Below, piece by piece: positions 21,201 to 33,400 of a DNA stretch of 64,000 nucleotides. The notes beneath the pieces were generated by a model. The model saw nothing but the letters and a program-made list of their open reading frames with translations, was not told where the DNA came from and ran no database searches. Source of the stretch: Axinella damicornis (Eukaryota > Porifera > Demospongiae > Axinellida > Axinellidae). The DNA is taken from positions 1,067,978-1,131,977 of the forward strand of contig OZ007509.1 of the NCBI GenBank assembly GCA_963931865.1. The letters run 5' to 3'. Made by a program: the position numbers and the translations under genes. Within the stretch, counting starts at the first letter, position 1, and every line of letters begins with the position of its first letter.

Positions 21201-24200
21201 AGGTCATCCACTGACCCTGGAGCCACCAGGTCATTCACTGACCCTGGAGCCAGGCCATCATTGGACCCTGACCTGTTGGCAGGAGTTTCTGTGGTTCTCA
21301 TTCTGCTGGTGCTTGCAGCAGCCTGCATTGTCACCCTCATTATCTGGTGGAGGTAAGACTTTGTCAAGTGCATGTTTAAGTACTTTTCAGAGTATTCCGC
21401 ACTCTATTTATGCATGGCTTTCCTTTAGAGGTAGGCAAGGTAGAAAGGGCATGAAGGTCACTGCAGTGGAATTGGCTGAAATACCAGATACTGACAGCAA
21501 AGAAGAACAGGATACAGCTACAGCTGTTGACAACATCTGCAATGAGCGAATTCCGAGTGAGTTAATGTATTGCATCACTTATCATGGGCGTTCACATGAA
21601 TTTGTTGTTCTGAGCAACTATACAAGTTCAAGCACAAGACAAACTACAGCTATATCCCATCGTTATCACCATGCACTCTTGTGCAAAATTACAGCCTATA
21701 GAAAGCATGTTCTCATTGGCAGAGATTAAAGGCCTTATCAAGGTTTGAACTGACAGGTGTCCTCTCAGGGCTGCAAATGAGCAAACAAGAGCGGCAAGTG
21801 CTTGGTCATTGCAGTCTAGTACATTGCAGTATGGCAGTTGGAACTTGCAAGTGGGGTGTAATTAATTCTGATGATGAGTGTGCCTGAGCAGTTTGTGAGT
21901 ACATTTATATAGCTAGTCTTTACAGTATGAATTAGCAGTGTTGTAAATTGCAGAATGTTTTCTCACTTTATGAGCAGTGTTGCAATAACTACATTACCAA
22001 CACCCACACAGCCTCCCCACCGACCATTGTGGATTACCAGCAGATGTCACTGTCTTTGGAGGGGGAGCAGGTCACCCTGACAGTGAAGGTTGCTGGCAGC
22101 CCCACCCCCACTATCACATGGCTCTTCAATGGGAAGAAGGTGAAGGATGACTACTCCACTGAGGTGGGGAAGGATGGATCACTGACACTCACGTGTGTGG
22201 AGCTGAAGCATGCTGGCACCTACACCTTCAGTGTCAGCAACAGTGTGGGCAGTGTGGAGGGGTGCACCAAACTGGTCGTCCACACTGAGGATGAGGACTG
22301 TACCAGTGCACCCAAAGTCGAGAGCAACCCAGTTGCTAAGGAAACGTTCGGAGAGTATGTTTCCGGCCTTCATGCCCACAACAACGCTGCTTTCTTTTCA
22401 CAATACCAGGTAATGAACTTAAGCACCTCCACACACACACACAACAGTGAATTGTCCTCCGCTATAGACCTTGCCCTCTGGGGAGGAAGGCCATCAGGTG
22501 ACCATAGGCATTGCCTCATCAAACAGGCTCCTAAATCGATTCAGAAACATCACAGCTTGTGAGCCAAGTTATTCATGTTTAATTAATAACTAATTTAATT
22601 TATGATATGTGGTTTCACTTTTATGATAGATGACGATCGTCGTGTTGTTCTGGAGCCCATCTCTGGAAGAGTGAATTGTGAACACGAATACATCAATGCC
22701 TCCTACATAGATGTAAGATCCTCCACACAATATACAATATGACATATAATTATTAGCTACTAGTGATAAGAGTCAAGTGCCCGCTACAACAAGGTACTCC
22801 CAATTCGGGTCCACTAGTGTTGAAAACTAGTGGTCCGCGGTGTTAGCAGTTCTAATGCAACGTTTCGACCCTACTGGGTCTTCTTCATGTATACATCTGA
22901 CACACAGGGCTATTCTCAACGCAGGAAGTACATTGCCACCCAGGGTGAGCTAGTAATAATCCCAGTAGTATGCATTGAAGCATTGACACAAACCTTTGCA
23001 GGTCCCCTCCCAAACACTGTCACTGACTTCTGGTGGCTGGTGTGGCAGGAGAGGATCCATGTAGTTGCCATGGTAACTAGTGTTGTGGAAGGGGGACAGC
23101 AGAAGTGTGAGCAATACTGGCCCAGTCAGGAGACCCAGGAGTACGGTCCATTCAAAGTCACCCTCACAGACCAGCAGGTGTTTGCGGACTACACCATCCG
23201 ACAGCTGCTTGTTGCTGTGAGTTTGACTGCAAGATTACACTAGTCTTGTCAGCTGCAGCCCAATTGAGTGGTAAGTTGCATACTAGCCATGCCTGTTTGG
23301 TCTTCTACTCCCACAGTGTGACCAGGGTGGGAGGACTCCACTGAAGGTAACCCAGTTCCACTTTACTTCCTGGCCAGACCACGGTGTTCCAGAGTATGCT
23401 GGGCCAACCCTCAACTACCTCCGTCGGATGAAGGCCCAGGTGAAACCCTCCAGGGGATCCGTACTGGTGCACTGCAGGTCAGCAAGAAATTTATTGTGGG
23501 CTGGATAGGAGTAGAAATGTGTAGTATGTCCAGTCTTTGTGTGTGCGGGTTGGGTCCAAGACATGAATGGCTCGTCTTGGTGGTGTCTGTCTCCCTGCAG
23601 CGCTGGTGTCGGGAGGACTGGCACACTGATTGCCATTGACACAGCTCTGGAGCAGGCTGCCCAGGAGGGTGTGGTGGACATCCCTGCCACTGTCACCAAG
23701 ATGAGGAGGCAGCGCATGAAGATGGTCCAATCACCAGTGAGCAGTTACAAACATTTGAATTAATGGGGTGATAAATAGTTTTGCGTTCACATCACTTGGT
23801 AACTAAAGAACTTTTGTCTCAGGGTGAAACATGCTGTATAGTTTTCACATGCTCATTACAGAAGTGTGCATGTGCAGGTTTAGCCTTGTTCCCAGGCCGT
23901 GTGGCCTGGGAACGAGGCTAATGCAGGTTGTGCCAATATCCCTCTCTGTGACCCAACCAGGAGCAGTATGCGTTCATCCATGATGCTGTTCTGGAGTCCC
24001 TCACCTGTGGGGACACCCAGATCCCAGCCTCAGGACTGGTCGGTGCCATTGAGAAGCTGAAGCAGATGGACAGTGAAACTGGGAGGACAGGATTCGAGAC
24101 CCAGTTCCATGTACGTCATAACAAGTGGACCTACACAGGCTTAGGCTCTGTTGATTAGTGTGTCAGTACCGCTCACTGAAATTCAATTTCAGGGGGACCC

Positions 24201-26302
24201 GAATCAGGCCTGCTCCACAGTTTCAGAGTGCACAAAAACATTTGTTGTTTATCCAGGACAAACAAACAGATGGCTATTAGCTATTACCATTATAATCAGG
24301 TCCACAACATGTACTGTTTTTGAGTACACATGCACTTTAGCTGTTTATGAATGCAGCACAAACAGCACAAACAGGATGGCTATTAGCTAATTGCCATCGA
24401 CCATTTGCAACAGGTTCTCAGTCTGGTGAGTCCTAAACCTACTGAGGTCATCAGAACCTCTGCCTTCCGCTCCCCTGATGCAAACAGGAGCACAGACTTC
24501 CTGCCACGTGAGACAAAGAATTTGATAATGATAAAATTGGAGCTATAACATGTTTTGAACCCACATGCAGCTGACACCTGGAGAGTTGTACTGAAGGGCG
24601 AGAGTAATGACTACATTCACGCCAGCTTTGCACATGTGAGAGCAGCATGACCTGTGTCACTGCTTGTACTGAATGCTAAAGATCGTTGTGAGTAGATGTG
24701 GAACACTTACACTGAAATCTTTGCCATGATCGCTGACAATTTGTTTTAGGTTGACCCAAAATATTCCATAAGTGGCCTGGACTACATGGCAAAGATTTCA
24801 GTTTGATCCCTCGTTATTATCAATGAACAATTTGGTAGCTAGTGGTATCTTATATATAGCTTAGCAATAGTAAAATACCCCAAACTCCTAGTGTGCTCTT
24901 CATGCATGCCGCCACCTCTTGATATAGAATACCATTAATACAAAGTTACTGTGCTGGTAATACACTTCAACCCAGCCTTCCCCAAGAGGAACTTTGTCTG
25001 GCTGTGGTTATTTGACCTGAATCACAAGGATAATGTAATAGGTTTGGATTCTGTTAAGCGCTTTATTGGGAAACAATTCATCATCGTCCAGATCGTCCAG
25101 ATCTGTTTCTCCATTCTTGCAACTGTGCACACATGCAGGGCTATAAGCAGTACAAAGGATTCATCATCACTCAGGCTCCAATGAAGGTCACGTGCCGAGA
25201 CTTCTGGAAGATGATCTATGAGAGGGAGTGTGGGGTGGTCGTGATGCTCTCAGACCTGGTGGAGAATGGAAGGGTACGGTACAATTGTAGCTGTATGAGT
25301 GTGTAGCTATACATCTCAGTTGCATGGTGAGCTGAAAAGGTCAGGCTACCTCTGCATATAGTGTTACGTACCTTAACAAGTTGTGTCACAATACCATGTG
25401 AGATCTTTGATAATTCTCTCTTCCCTGCAGGAGGTGTGTCACCAGTACTGGCCCACTGGTGACACCAAGGGGGTGCAGAAGTTTGGGGAGTTCAGTGTCT
25501 CTGTCCTCCAAGCCACTCAGCAGGACGGCTTCATACAGCGCATGCTCAGTGTCACCAACCCCAAGGTAAGGGGCGGGCATGTGTGACTGTCTGAGTTATT
25601 CATAGTTGTTATACCTAATTGTTGGCTTTGAGTATATGTGCTTGTGCACACTTCCACATTCTGTATCTGATCTTAGCCCCTGCTCACTCACGTACCTCCT
25701 GCCTTTGATCTTGCAGTCTGGTCAGGTGCACGAGGTGACCCAGTTCCAGATGTCCTGCTGGACCCTTGAGGGTCTGTGCACCTCCCCCCGTGCCATCATT
25801 GACATCATTGAGCAGGTGTTGGTGGTACAGAGGAGGACCGGAAACAGACCCATTGTGGTCCACGGCAGGTGGGTTGGGTCCTTCTCCCATTTTGCACATG
25901 TATAGATACAGTGTATATATACAGTAGTGTTCGCAGGTTTGTATCCTGCAATTTCTGTGTTTGCATGCATCTCTGTTTCCCACACACACACACACACACA
26001 CACCACACACTTGCACTGTATGCAGTGACACTGTGAGTCGGTGTGGAGTGTTCTGTTCTCTGATCAATGCCACCGAATGCTGCAAGACGGAGGGCACTGT
26101 GGATGTGTTCCAGGTGGTGAAGGCACTCCGCATCCAGAAACCAGGCAGTGTGCTCACTGTGGTAAGCTTGAGCATTGAGATGTGCAGCCCAACTGGAATG
26201 TGACCCTGGTCTGTCTCTTCCCTGCAGGAGCAATATCGTTTCATATTTGACCTCATGCTATTGTTTCTTGATTCATTCAGCATCTACTCCAATTTTAAGT
26301 GA
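18133..26302 (+). CDS. Gene C: intact receptor protein tyrosine phosphatase with cytosolic Ig domain
   Basis: Twenty-two exons, open for 1507 residues: 18133-18238, 18615-18917, 19020-19310, 19454-19738, 19802-20071, 20275-21352, 21429-21556, 22012-22409, 22468-22558, 22630-22712, 22908-22944, 23002-23216, 23317-23477, 23601-23736, 23961-24110, 24414-24507, 24571-24635, 25139-25273, 25431-25565, 25717-25868, 26026-26161, 26228-26302. Order: signal peptide, four FN3 (36-418), repeat stalk (about 419-745), helix (about 752-777), acidic juxtamembrane, I-set Ig (about 825-912), active phosphatase D1 (about 915-1244), inactive D2 (1245-1507). It should remove phosphate from tyrosines at the inner membrane face in response to ectodomain contacts (family knowledge). 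Catalytic residues are Asp1116 (WPD) and Cys1148. FN3 types 5 and 6 of gene A are absent. The exon-1 donor has T at its last exon base, unlike the paralogs. This is the reference copy of the cluster. Confidence 0.93.
20275..21250 (+). repeat. Coding minisatellite: stalk of gene C, about 35 units of 27 bp
   Basis: Nine-residue units P/S-S-T-D-P-G-A/V-T-G/K/R repeat about 35 times before the membrane helix. A longer order is visible: the unit series ending K,R,K,G,K,R occurs three times (units 6-11, 14-19 and 24-29), so blocks of about eight to ten units were duplicated. Because 27 is divisible by three, all frames stay open and yield long shadow ORFs on both strands. It is rich in Ser and Thr and so likely glycosylated and extended. 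Confidence 0.92.
22012..22305 (+). other. Gene C cytosolic I-set Ig domain without the core disulfide
   Basis: Within the exon, [35 protein letters not shown] and [11 protein letters not shown] mark strands A to F of an I-set domain. The B-strand cysteine is Val (VTLTVKV) and the F-strand cysteine is Phe (GTYTFSV), while the core Trp and Tyr remain. It lies about 45 residues after the membrane helix and directly before D1. Loss of both disulfide cysteines fits a reducing cytosol. Copies in A, D and F are the same. Confidence 0.88.
22757..22890. repeat. Insert in a D1 intron of gene C, absent from D and F
   Basis: Between YINASYID and GYSQRRK exons, gene C holds about 130 extra bases with a short inverted motif (CCACTAGTGTTGAAAACTAGTGG). 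The equivalent introns of D and F are shorter and lack it. Probably a small insertion of unknown type. Confidence 0.5.
23880..23923. repeat. Foldback of the TAGCCTTGTTCCCAGGCC family in a gene C intron
   Basis: Arms of about 20 bases are inverted around GTGT. It sits in the intron before the EQYAF exon, as in gene D (34547) and the inverted fragment (639). Confidence 0.75.
24414..26302 (+). other. Gene C phosphatase domain D2 (inactive)
   Basis: D2 keeps fold landmarks ([56 protein letters not shown]). The P-loop is [10 protein letters not shown], with Gly1437 where the catalytic Cys should be, and the WPD loop is CWTLEGL. It is expected to bind or regulate, not to catalyse. The protein ends SIYSNFK with TGA. 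Confidence 0.9.
24711..24802. repeat. Foldback in a D2 intron of gene C
   Basis: ACTGAAATCTTTGCCATG at 24711 is inverted at 24785-24802. A shortened related hairpin lies at about 35478-35522 in gene D. Confidence 0.65.
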
Positions 26303-27448
26303 CGTATTACCTTCATTGTCTTTGTAAACCGGTCATTTGACTGCATATGCATACTTCATAACACATGCATGCACTTAAGGCTCCATTATAATTTCCAGGG
26401 TTCACCTCACATGATGTATGGATGTAAGTGACAAATTCAAACTCTAATTGAAGTTTCATTGTTTACGTTCCTATGGAATCTGTTGTCTGCCTGACTTACA
26501 ATGTAGGCTCACGGGGACTATACAAAAATAATAAACGGCAACCATGGTACTGCACACAAGGATGGCAGAGTTGATTCCATCAGTACACACCTGCAGAGCT
26601 GACTTATACCAACCCACTCCACATGTAGGCTGACCATACTAGAGGTAGCTAAACTTCTGATCAAAGTGGAGCAATCTTTAGCCCCAGATTAGCGGCATAG
26701 ATTGGTATTGAGGTTTGTGTATCTATGCCGCTCTAGTGACAGACATACTATGCACTCAATGTACTGTGAGAATTATGTACACACCCACCCACCCACTATG
26801 TGAACATTTAGCAGCAATGATGCTTATATACAGGTAGCTAATAGCAGGTAGCTAATATACCTAGTAAGTGAAATTTTCAGGAAACATCTGTTGATCTTAC
26901 TCCACAATCATAGTTCTAGCTGTAGGAGTGAAGCTTTTACTGTGTGGTCATAGTGCGCTGTTACATCTCCATCTGCCACAGCCCAATTTCCAAGTCTGTA
27001 AGAAATTTCTCTCCCTAGCTGGTCCATGCCTTAACCCTCCACTACATGATGTATCCACTACATGCCCTCCTACTCACGGTGCTTCAACTCTATCTTTTGA
27101 TTCAGCATTATTATTGGGCTTCTCATATGGGATGCTGTTTGTCTCAAAATCGTTGCATACATAAAACAACAATATAGATCTATGATTTTAGCAGAAACCT
27201 AGTGTACATATGCAACAAAGTAAACCAAGATTGAGACAAACAGTGTCCGATCCCCTGACACCTCAACTCTATCTAATCATAGTAATGGCCACATTCTACT
27301 AATAGGTATGAGAGTGCATAATAACCCGTAAGGTCTCTGCTTATATTCAGTTGGTGGATGCAAGTGCTCCAGAACATCCCACAAACGTTCTATGATAGTG
27401 CAGAGTATAGCGTTGAGTATATAGTGCATGCAGAGTGCAGTAAACACA
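26303..27448 (+). promoter_or_regulatory. 3' region of gene C and upstream block of gene D
   Basis: An AATAAA at 26530-26535 is the likely polyadenylation signal of C. The rest is nearly the same as 11744-12886 and 59722-60883, ending in ...GCAGAGTGCAGTAAACACA before the ATG of D. No other gene is seen. Confidence 0.5.
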
Positions 27449-30400
27449 ATGCAGTCTCCACGGATACAGTGTTGTACACCACTGGGCCTCACTGCCATAG
27501 TACTCTGCAGCTACTGGATGGTACTAGCTGAAGGACAGACTTGCTCTCTCTCAGGTAATTTCCTGTGACCGTAACCACCTCTATATATCAGCACAACTTC
27601 GATTCTAGCATTTCAATACTGTTACGGGCCTTCAATTTCATATTTCATGATCCACTTTTCCATAACTTGATCACTCTCCCATATGAGCATAAAAAATTCC
27701 ATGCCATCATGTGTGTGTGTGTAGTTAATCTTCATACTATTAGCTACCGTGAGTGCAGGGAGAGTGGATGGTTCAACTCTTTGTACACATGATATATTGC
27801 GGACCCAATAGCTATCAGATTCTGATTTTATACTGCAACCACATTCACCATCATGCATGCAGCTGCTGACTATTCACTGTGTACTGTTACTGTGAGTGCT
27901 GAGAGGGAGGATGGCCCAACTCCTGGTGCTAGAGTGACCTGGAGCACAACAGTACCACCTGAGTGTGTGGCATCTGTCACAGTAGAGTTCAGGACTAGTA
28001 GCAGTGGGAGTGTAGTAAGATCCTACACAACTACCAGTACATCAGAGACTGAGGTCATTCAGACTGGTCTCCAGTGTGCTACAACCTACTACATCAGAGT
28101 GGAGGTTACTGGAGTAGACTCACTTGGTACAGTGAGCAGCCATCAAGTACCAGTACATGTTGGAGGTAAAGTCAAACTCACTCTGTACTGTACAGTTGTG
28201 TTGTTGTTGTCTGCAATTGTACATGTTGAACTTGACTGAATGGTGTTAGCTATGACATTTCACAGATATACCAGCCCCAGTCAGAGTGAGAGCTGAAGTC
28301 ACTGCAGACAACACAAGTATCAGAGTGTTGTGGGAGTGGTCAGTTCAGGGTGTGTTCATGTGTCTTGACAGTGTTAGAGTTGACTACCAACCTGAGGGAG
28401 GCTCTCTGATGATGTACACAGTGGACAATGCAACAGCAACCAGTGCCACCTTGTCCAACCTCCCGTGCAACACACAGTACACCATCAGTGTTTATGCTGT
28501 GGGTGGTACGACTGGTACAAGGAGTCTTAAGAGAGCAGTTTCTCCACCAGCAAGAGGTAACGTTACAGTAACTGTATACAGTGCTAATAGACACTTAATT
28601 TTAGCTACATAGTATAATATATCCCTCCAGCCCCTCCCACTCCCACTGAGGTCACAGCTCGGATCGCAAATGCCTCACGTGTCAGGGTAACATGGCAGTG
28701 GACTAGTTCAGGCCCAGCTCCCAGCTGCTTCAATACCACCCGTGTGACCTACCATCCTGAGGGAGGTGGTGAGTCCTCCCTGCAGCTCAGGGACCCAGCA
28801 GCAAATGAGACCATCCTCACTGGCCTCCAGTGCAACACAAGCTACACCATCACTGTGGTGGCCACTGCTGGAGAGCACAGGAGAGAGAGTGCAGCAATGA
28901 CAGTGTTCCTTCCACTACAAGGCCAGGTTTACTAGAATCCTGGAAGTTTGTGTTGATATTGATCACATGTATGGTCTCTATCACTGCAGGACTACAGTTT
29001 CTCTCAGCAGCTGTGCTGTCTCCTACCTCAGTGTATTTGACATGGGTGGCTCCCTGTGACACACAGCAATACCATATACACTACAGGGGGGCATGTGGGA
29101 CCTATGTTGATGAGAGCAGTTTGAATACCAGTCGTACTGAATACACACTTAATGAACTCCAAGAAGGCATCAACTACACTTTCACTGTCAACCAGACTGG
29201 GTTTGGAGGAGGTAGAGTGCTCTCTACTTGTCCAGTGTATGCAATGACCTTCACAGCAGGTATGTACATAGGATGATGGCTGTGTTGGCTAACTGGTTGG
29301 CTAGGTAAGCAGATATTTAGCTGTACATTGCCACTCCTGATGATGCTGTCTGAATCTTTAATACTTTTCATGTAAACACAGGAGCTCCACAGTTGGTGAT
29401 GGTCAGTCCCGTGAACTCCACCACCGTGATTGTCTCCTGGAGTGAGGTTCAGTGCTTCAATGGAAGCGGAGCAGTCACCCACTACCTTGTGCAGTATCAC
29501 TCCACGTTTGGTGCTGGTACTGTGCAGAATGTAACAACTGATGGCATAGCTCAAACTGTTTCAGGCCTCACTCCAAACATTACTGTGTACACATTCCGAG
29601 TGGCAGCTGTTGGTACTAATGGGGTGACTGGACCATTCAGTAATCCTGTCAATACATCAGCAGCTGGTAAACACTAGAACTAAATTGAAGATCATACAAA
29701 CAGTTATGAATGATATGTTTGACTGCAGGAACAACGCCTATTTCTCCAGAAAGCTCAGGTAATAATTGACTCTGAACCACAACACTATAAACTCAGGCAG
29801 ACACTCTTTCTGTGCATTTGCAGATGAACCCAGTTCATCCACTGACCCTGGAGCCAGTTCATCCACTGACCCTGGAACCAGTTCATCCACTGACCCTGGA
29901 ACCAGTTCATCCACTGACCCTGGAACCAGTTCATCCACTAACCCTGGAACCAGTTCATCCACTGACCCTGGAACCAGTTCATCCACCAACCCTGGAACCA
30001 GTTCATCCACTGACCCTGGAACCAGTTCATCCACTGACCCTGGAACCAGTTCATCCACTGACCCTGGAACCAGTTCATCCACTGACCCTGGAACCACTGA
30101 CCCTGGAACCAGTTCATCCACTGACCCTGGACTGCTGGCAGGAGTTGCTGTGATTGTGATTGTGCTGGTGCTTGTAGCTGTCTGTATTGTGGTAGTACTC
30201 CTTATTCTGTGGAGGTAAGACCTCGATCTGTACCTTTGTCAACGTGAGGATGCTTACCATGCAACTATTATTAATACACTTGTAGCGTAAACCACCAATT
30301 ATCGTCACCTGAATTTGCATGATTTGCAGCATCGTCTAGGAATGGTTCCAGGACACCAAACTTGCACCGACGTATAGACCGTCACGCCCTCTATAAGCCC

Positions 30401-33400
30401 TACCACCTTTAAAGCTGTTACGTATTTCCGGCTTTTAGTGGTGCACTAGCGAATACAACCACGCAAATCAATTATCGGCAGGCACCCTGTACGTATTATC
30501 GTCACTGCCTAGTACTCCCATAGATAATCCTGGGTTAATTATCGGCACATGCTGATGGCATCGACTCACCTCCATCCCCTGAAGGCCACAAAAATCCACC
30601 ACAAATCCCCCAGGTTCATGAGTGAAAAAAAAACCACCAAAGCATGCAACCCCTTCAATATATGAATTTTTGAATAAAATTCGTTCATCACACTACACAG
30701 TAAAAGCAAAACAATTCTCTTTCTTCCACATCCAGTACTTGGCACATTCGTGGAGCCATCTCTTGCACACGCACTCCACCCATTCTGATCCAGCACAGTC
30801 ATGCTAGTCGTCCTCAAAAGTCTGAACCAGTCGCAGGAGAGGATTCAAGGTCGTGGTCTCCCCCTACCCGTCTTTTGATTAGACATGAACAGCCCTACAA
30901 CATAAAAGGACAGTAAATAACACCCAGTTATAATGTTTTAAACAAAGACAAAGACAAACCTTCTGCAAAGCTTTAGTCTTGTAAACAGCTTGTGCGACGA
31001 TGACGTAGGGTGAATGGAATCCTTCTTTTCGCCGTGTACTCTCCGTTTACTAAGCGCCGATAATTAGTATGTCGGGTGCCGATAATAAAGTCATGCTGAT
31101 AATTGGTAGTTTACGCTACTTTTTTCTTTAAGGTAGCATTATACCTTTACCATTAGGGTACCTTTAACTGTCGGGGCCCCGACGGTTAAAGGTACCCTAA
31201 CGGTAAAGGTATAAGCTACCTTAAGTGCATGTTCTACATTTCAGAAGGTAGTCCTGACTCTATTTGTGGTACTCCCATATATGGCTTTCCTCTAGCAGAA
31301 GAAAAGGAAAGGGCATGAAGGTCACTGCAGTGGTGTTGACTGACTTAGCAGATGGTGACAGCAAAGAGGAACAAGATGCAGCTACAGCTGTTGACAACAT
31401 CTGCTATGAAAAAGTTCCTAGTAAGTTGAACGTATTGCATCAGCCTGCAATCAGGTATCGCATCTCTTTGTAAAGATGGGCTATGAAGGAAGAGATTTGC
31501 CTCATTCCCAGGCCCCCGCCCTGCAAGTACTTGGTGGGGTGAACATAATATATGATGCAAAAATGGCAAAATCACAGCCTATTGCAAAGTGTCGACTCCA
31601 GTGGCAGAGATTGAAGGCCTTTCTGAAGTTCAGCCATATTTACAGTAGCACATGACGACTAATTGATTTCACCTGCAATGAGTGGCCTTTGCTGTTCATG
31701 CCCAAAGCCCATGCAGTCACTAGAAGAGAGTTTGCACGTACGTGTGCATGTGCAGCAAGGGGTAGAGTGATTGCTCTGTCTGTCAGTATGTCTGTTTGTT
31801 TGTTTGTTTGTGGACAGAGGAGTTTGGGTAAAATAGGAACGCTTGCACAACCTTTTATTACAATGTATAAGTTACAAATGAATGAAAAGTTGTTTATACC
31901 TAAGAGCTATGAAAAGCGAGTTGTTCACTCTGTCCACATTATCGAACAAAACCACACCTTGATTTCAATATTATTTACTGTGACGTTGGCATGTGATATT
32001 CATAAAGCAAAGTCCACACATCGAACGTTGATGCAAACAGCGCACGGGGTAAGAAGATAGCCATTGCAATGTGCATCAATATTGTACCCCCGGCAATTAC
32101 TGTCTCACTGAGCACGGGAAGTGTAAGTTGACAGCTGCATCCCGTGTGTGTACCAGTGTAAGTTGACAGCTGCATCCCGTGTGTGTACCAGTGTAAGTTG
32201 ACAGCTGCATCCCGTGTGTGTACCAGTGTAAGTTGACAGCTGCATCCCGTGTGTGTACCAGTGTAAGTTGACAGCTGCATCCCGTGTGTGTACCAGTGTA
32301 AGTTGACAGCTGCATCCCGTGTGTGTACCAGTGTAAGTTGACAGCTGCATCCCGTGTGTGTACCAGTGTAAGTTGACAGCTGCATCCCGTGTGTGTACCA
32401 GTGTAAGTTGACAGCTGCATCCCGTGTGTGTACCAGTGTAAGTTGACAGCTGCATCCCGTGTGTGTACCAGTGTAAGTTGACAGCTGCATCCCGTGTGTG
32501 TACCAGTGTAAGTTGACAGCTGCATCCCGTGTGTGTACAAGTGCATGCACCCTAAGTGCTTTATAGCTCAGGACTACAGACCAACAAACAAACAGGTCTT
32601 TGCAGTCCATTGCTTTGTTTACACTGGAGTGTAATTGCAACCTTGTGTGTGTACCAGTTCACCCTAAGTGCTTTATAGCCAGAGCAAACCAGACACTAGT
32701 GGGAATTTGTAAGTGCATGTCTAGCCTTCATACACATCAATGCTTGCCTTATACAACAAAGTAATGGCTACTCAATTCATTGCAACACGCCCACACAGCC
32801 TCCCCACCGACCATTGTGGACTACCAGCAGAAGGTGCTGTCTTTGGAGGGGGAGCAGGTCACCCTGACAGTGAAGGTTGCTGGCAGCCCCACACCCACTA
32901 TCACATGGCTCTTCAATGGGAAGAAGGTGAAGGATGACTACTCCACTGAGGTGGGGAAGGATGGATCACTGACACTCATGTGTGTGGAGCTGAAGCACGC
33001 TGGCACCTACACCTTCAGTGTCAGCAACAGTATGGGCAGTGTGGAGGGGTGCACCAAACTGGTCGTCCACACTGAGGATGAGGACTGTACCAGTGCACCC
33101 AAAGTCGAGAGCAACCCAGTTGCTAAGGAAACTTTTGGGGAGTATGTTTCCGGCCTTCATGCACACAACAACGCTGCTTTCTTTTCACAATACCAGGTAA
33201 TAAACTTAAGCACCTCCACACACACACACAACAGTGAATTGTCCTCCGCTATAGACTTTGCCCTCTGGGGAGGAAGGCCATCAGGTGACCATAGGCGTTG
33301 CCTCATCAAACAGGCTCCTGAATCGATTCAGAAACATCACAGCTTGTGAGCCAAGTTATTCATGTTTAATTAATAACTAATTTAATTTATGATATGTGGT

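Larger units (their letters stand above)
22306..24110 (+). other. Gene C phosphatase domain D1 (catalytic)
   Basis: Family landmarks appear in order: wedge-like start ([12 protein letters not shown]), [70 protein letters not shown] across the exon junction at 23477/23601, QRMKMVQSP and [12 protein letters not shown]. All key residues of an active classical phosphatase are present. The KNRY motif is replaced by LNRF. Confidence 0.92.

Noticed and set aside
20269..21729. 486-codon plus-strand ORF (HPLTLEPPG repeats) and the 378-codon minus-strand ORF over the same region
   Set aside because: Both are other-frame readings of the 27-bp stalk repeats of gene C. The true frame is fixed by splice phase and by the membrane helix that follows.
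32121..32540. Direct repeats of 35 bases, CRISPR-like at first sight
   Set aside because: The copies are contiguous with no spacers, and the context is an animal intron.
31975..32640. 221-codon minus-strand ORF and two overlapping ones with [11 protein letters not shown] repeats
   Set aside because: They are produced by the 35-bp minisatellite in an intron; no domain, and 35 is not a multiple of three, so all frames cycle.
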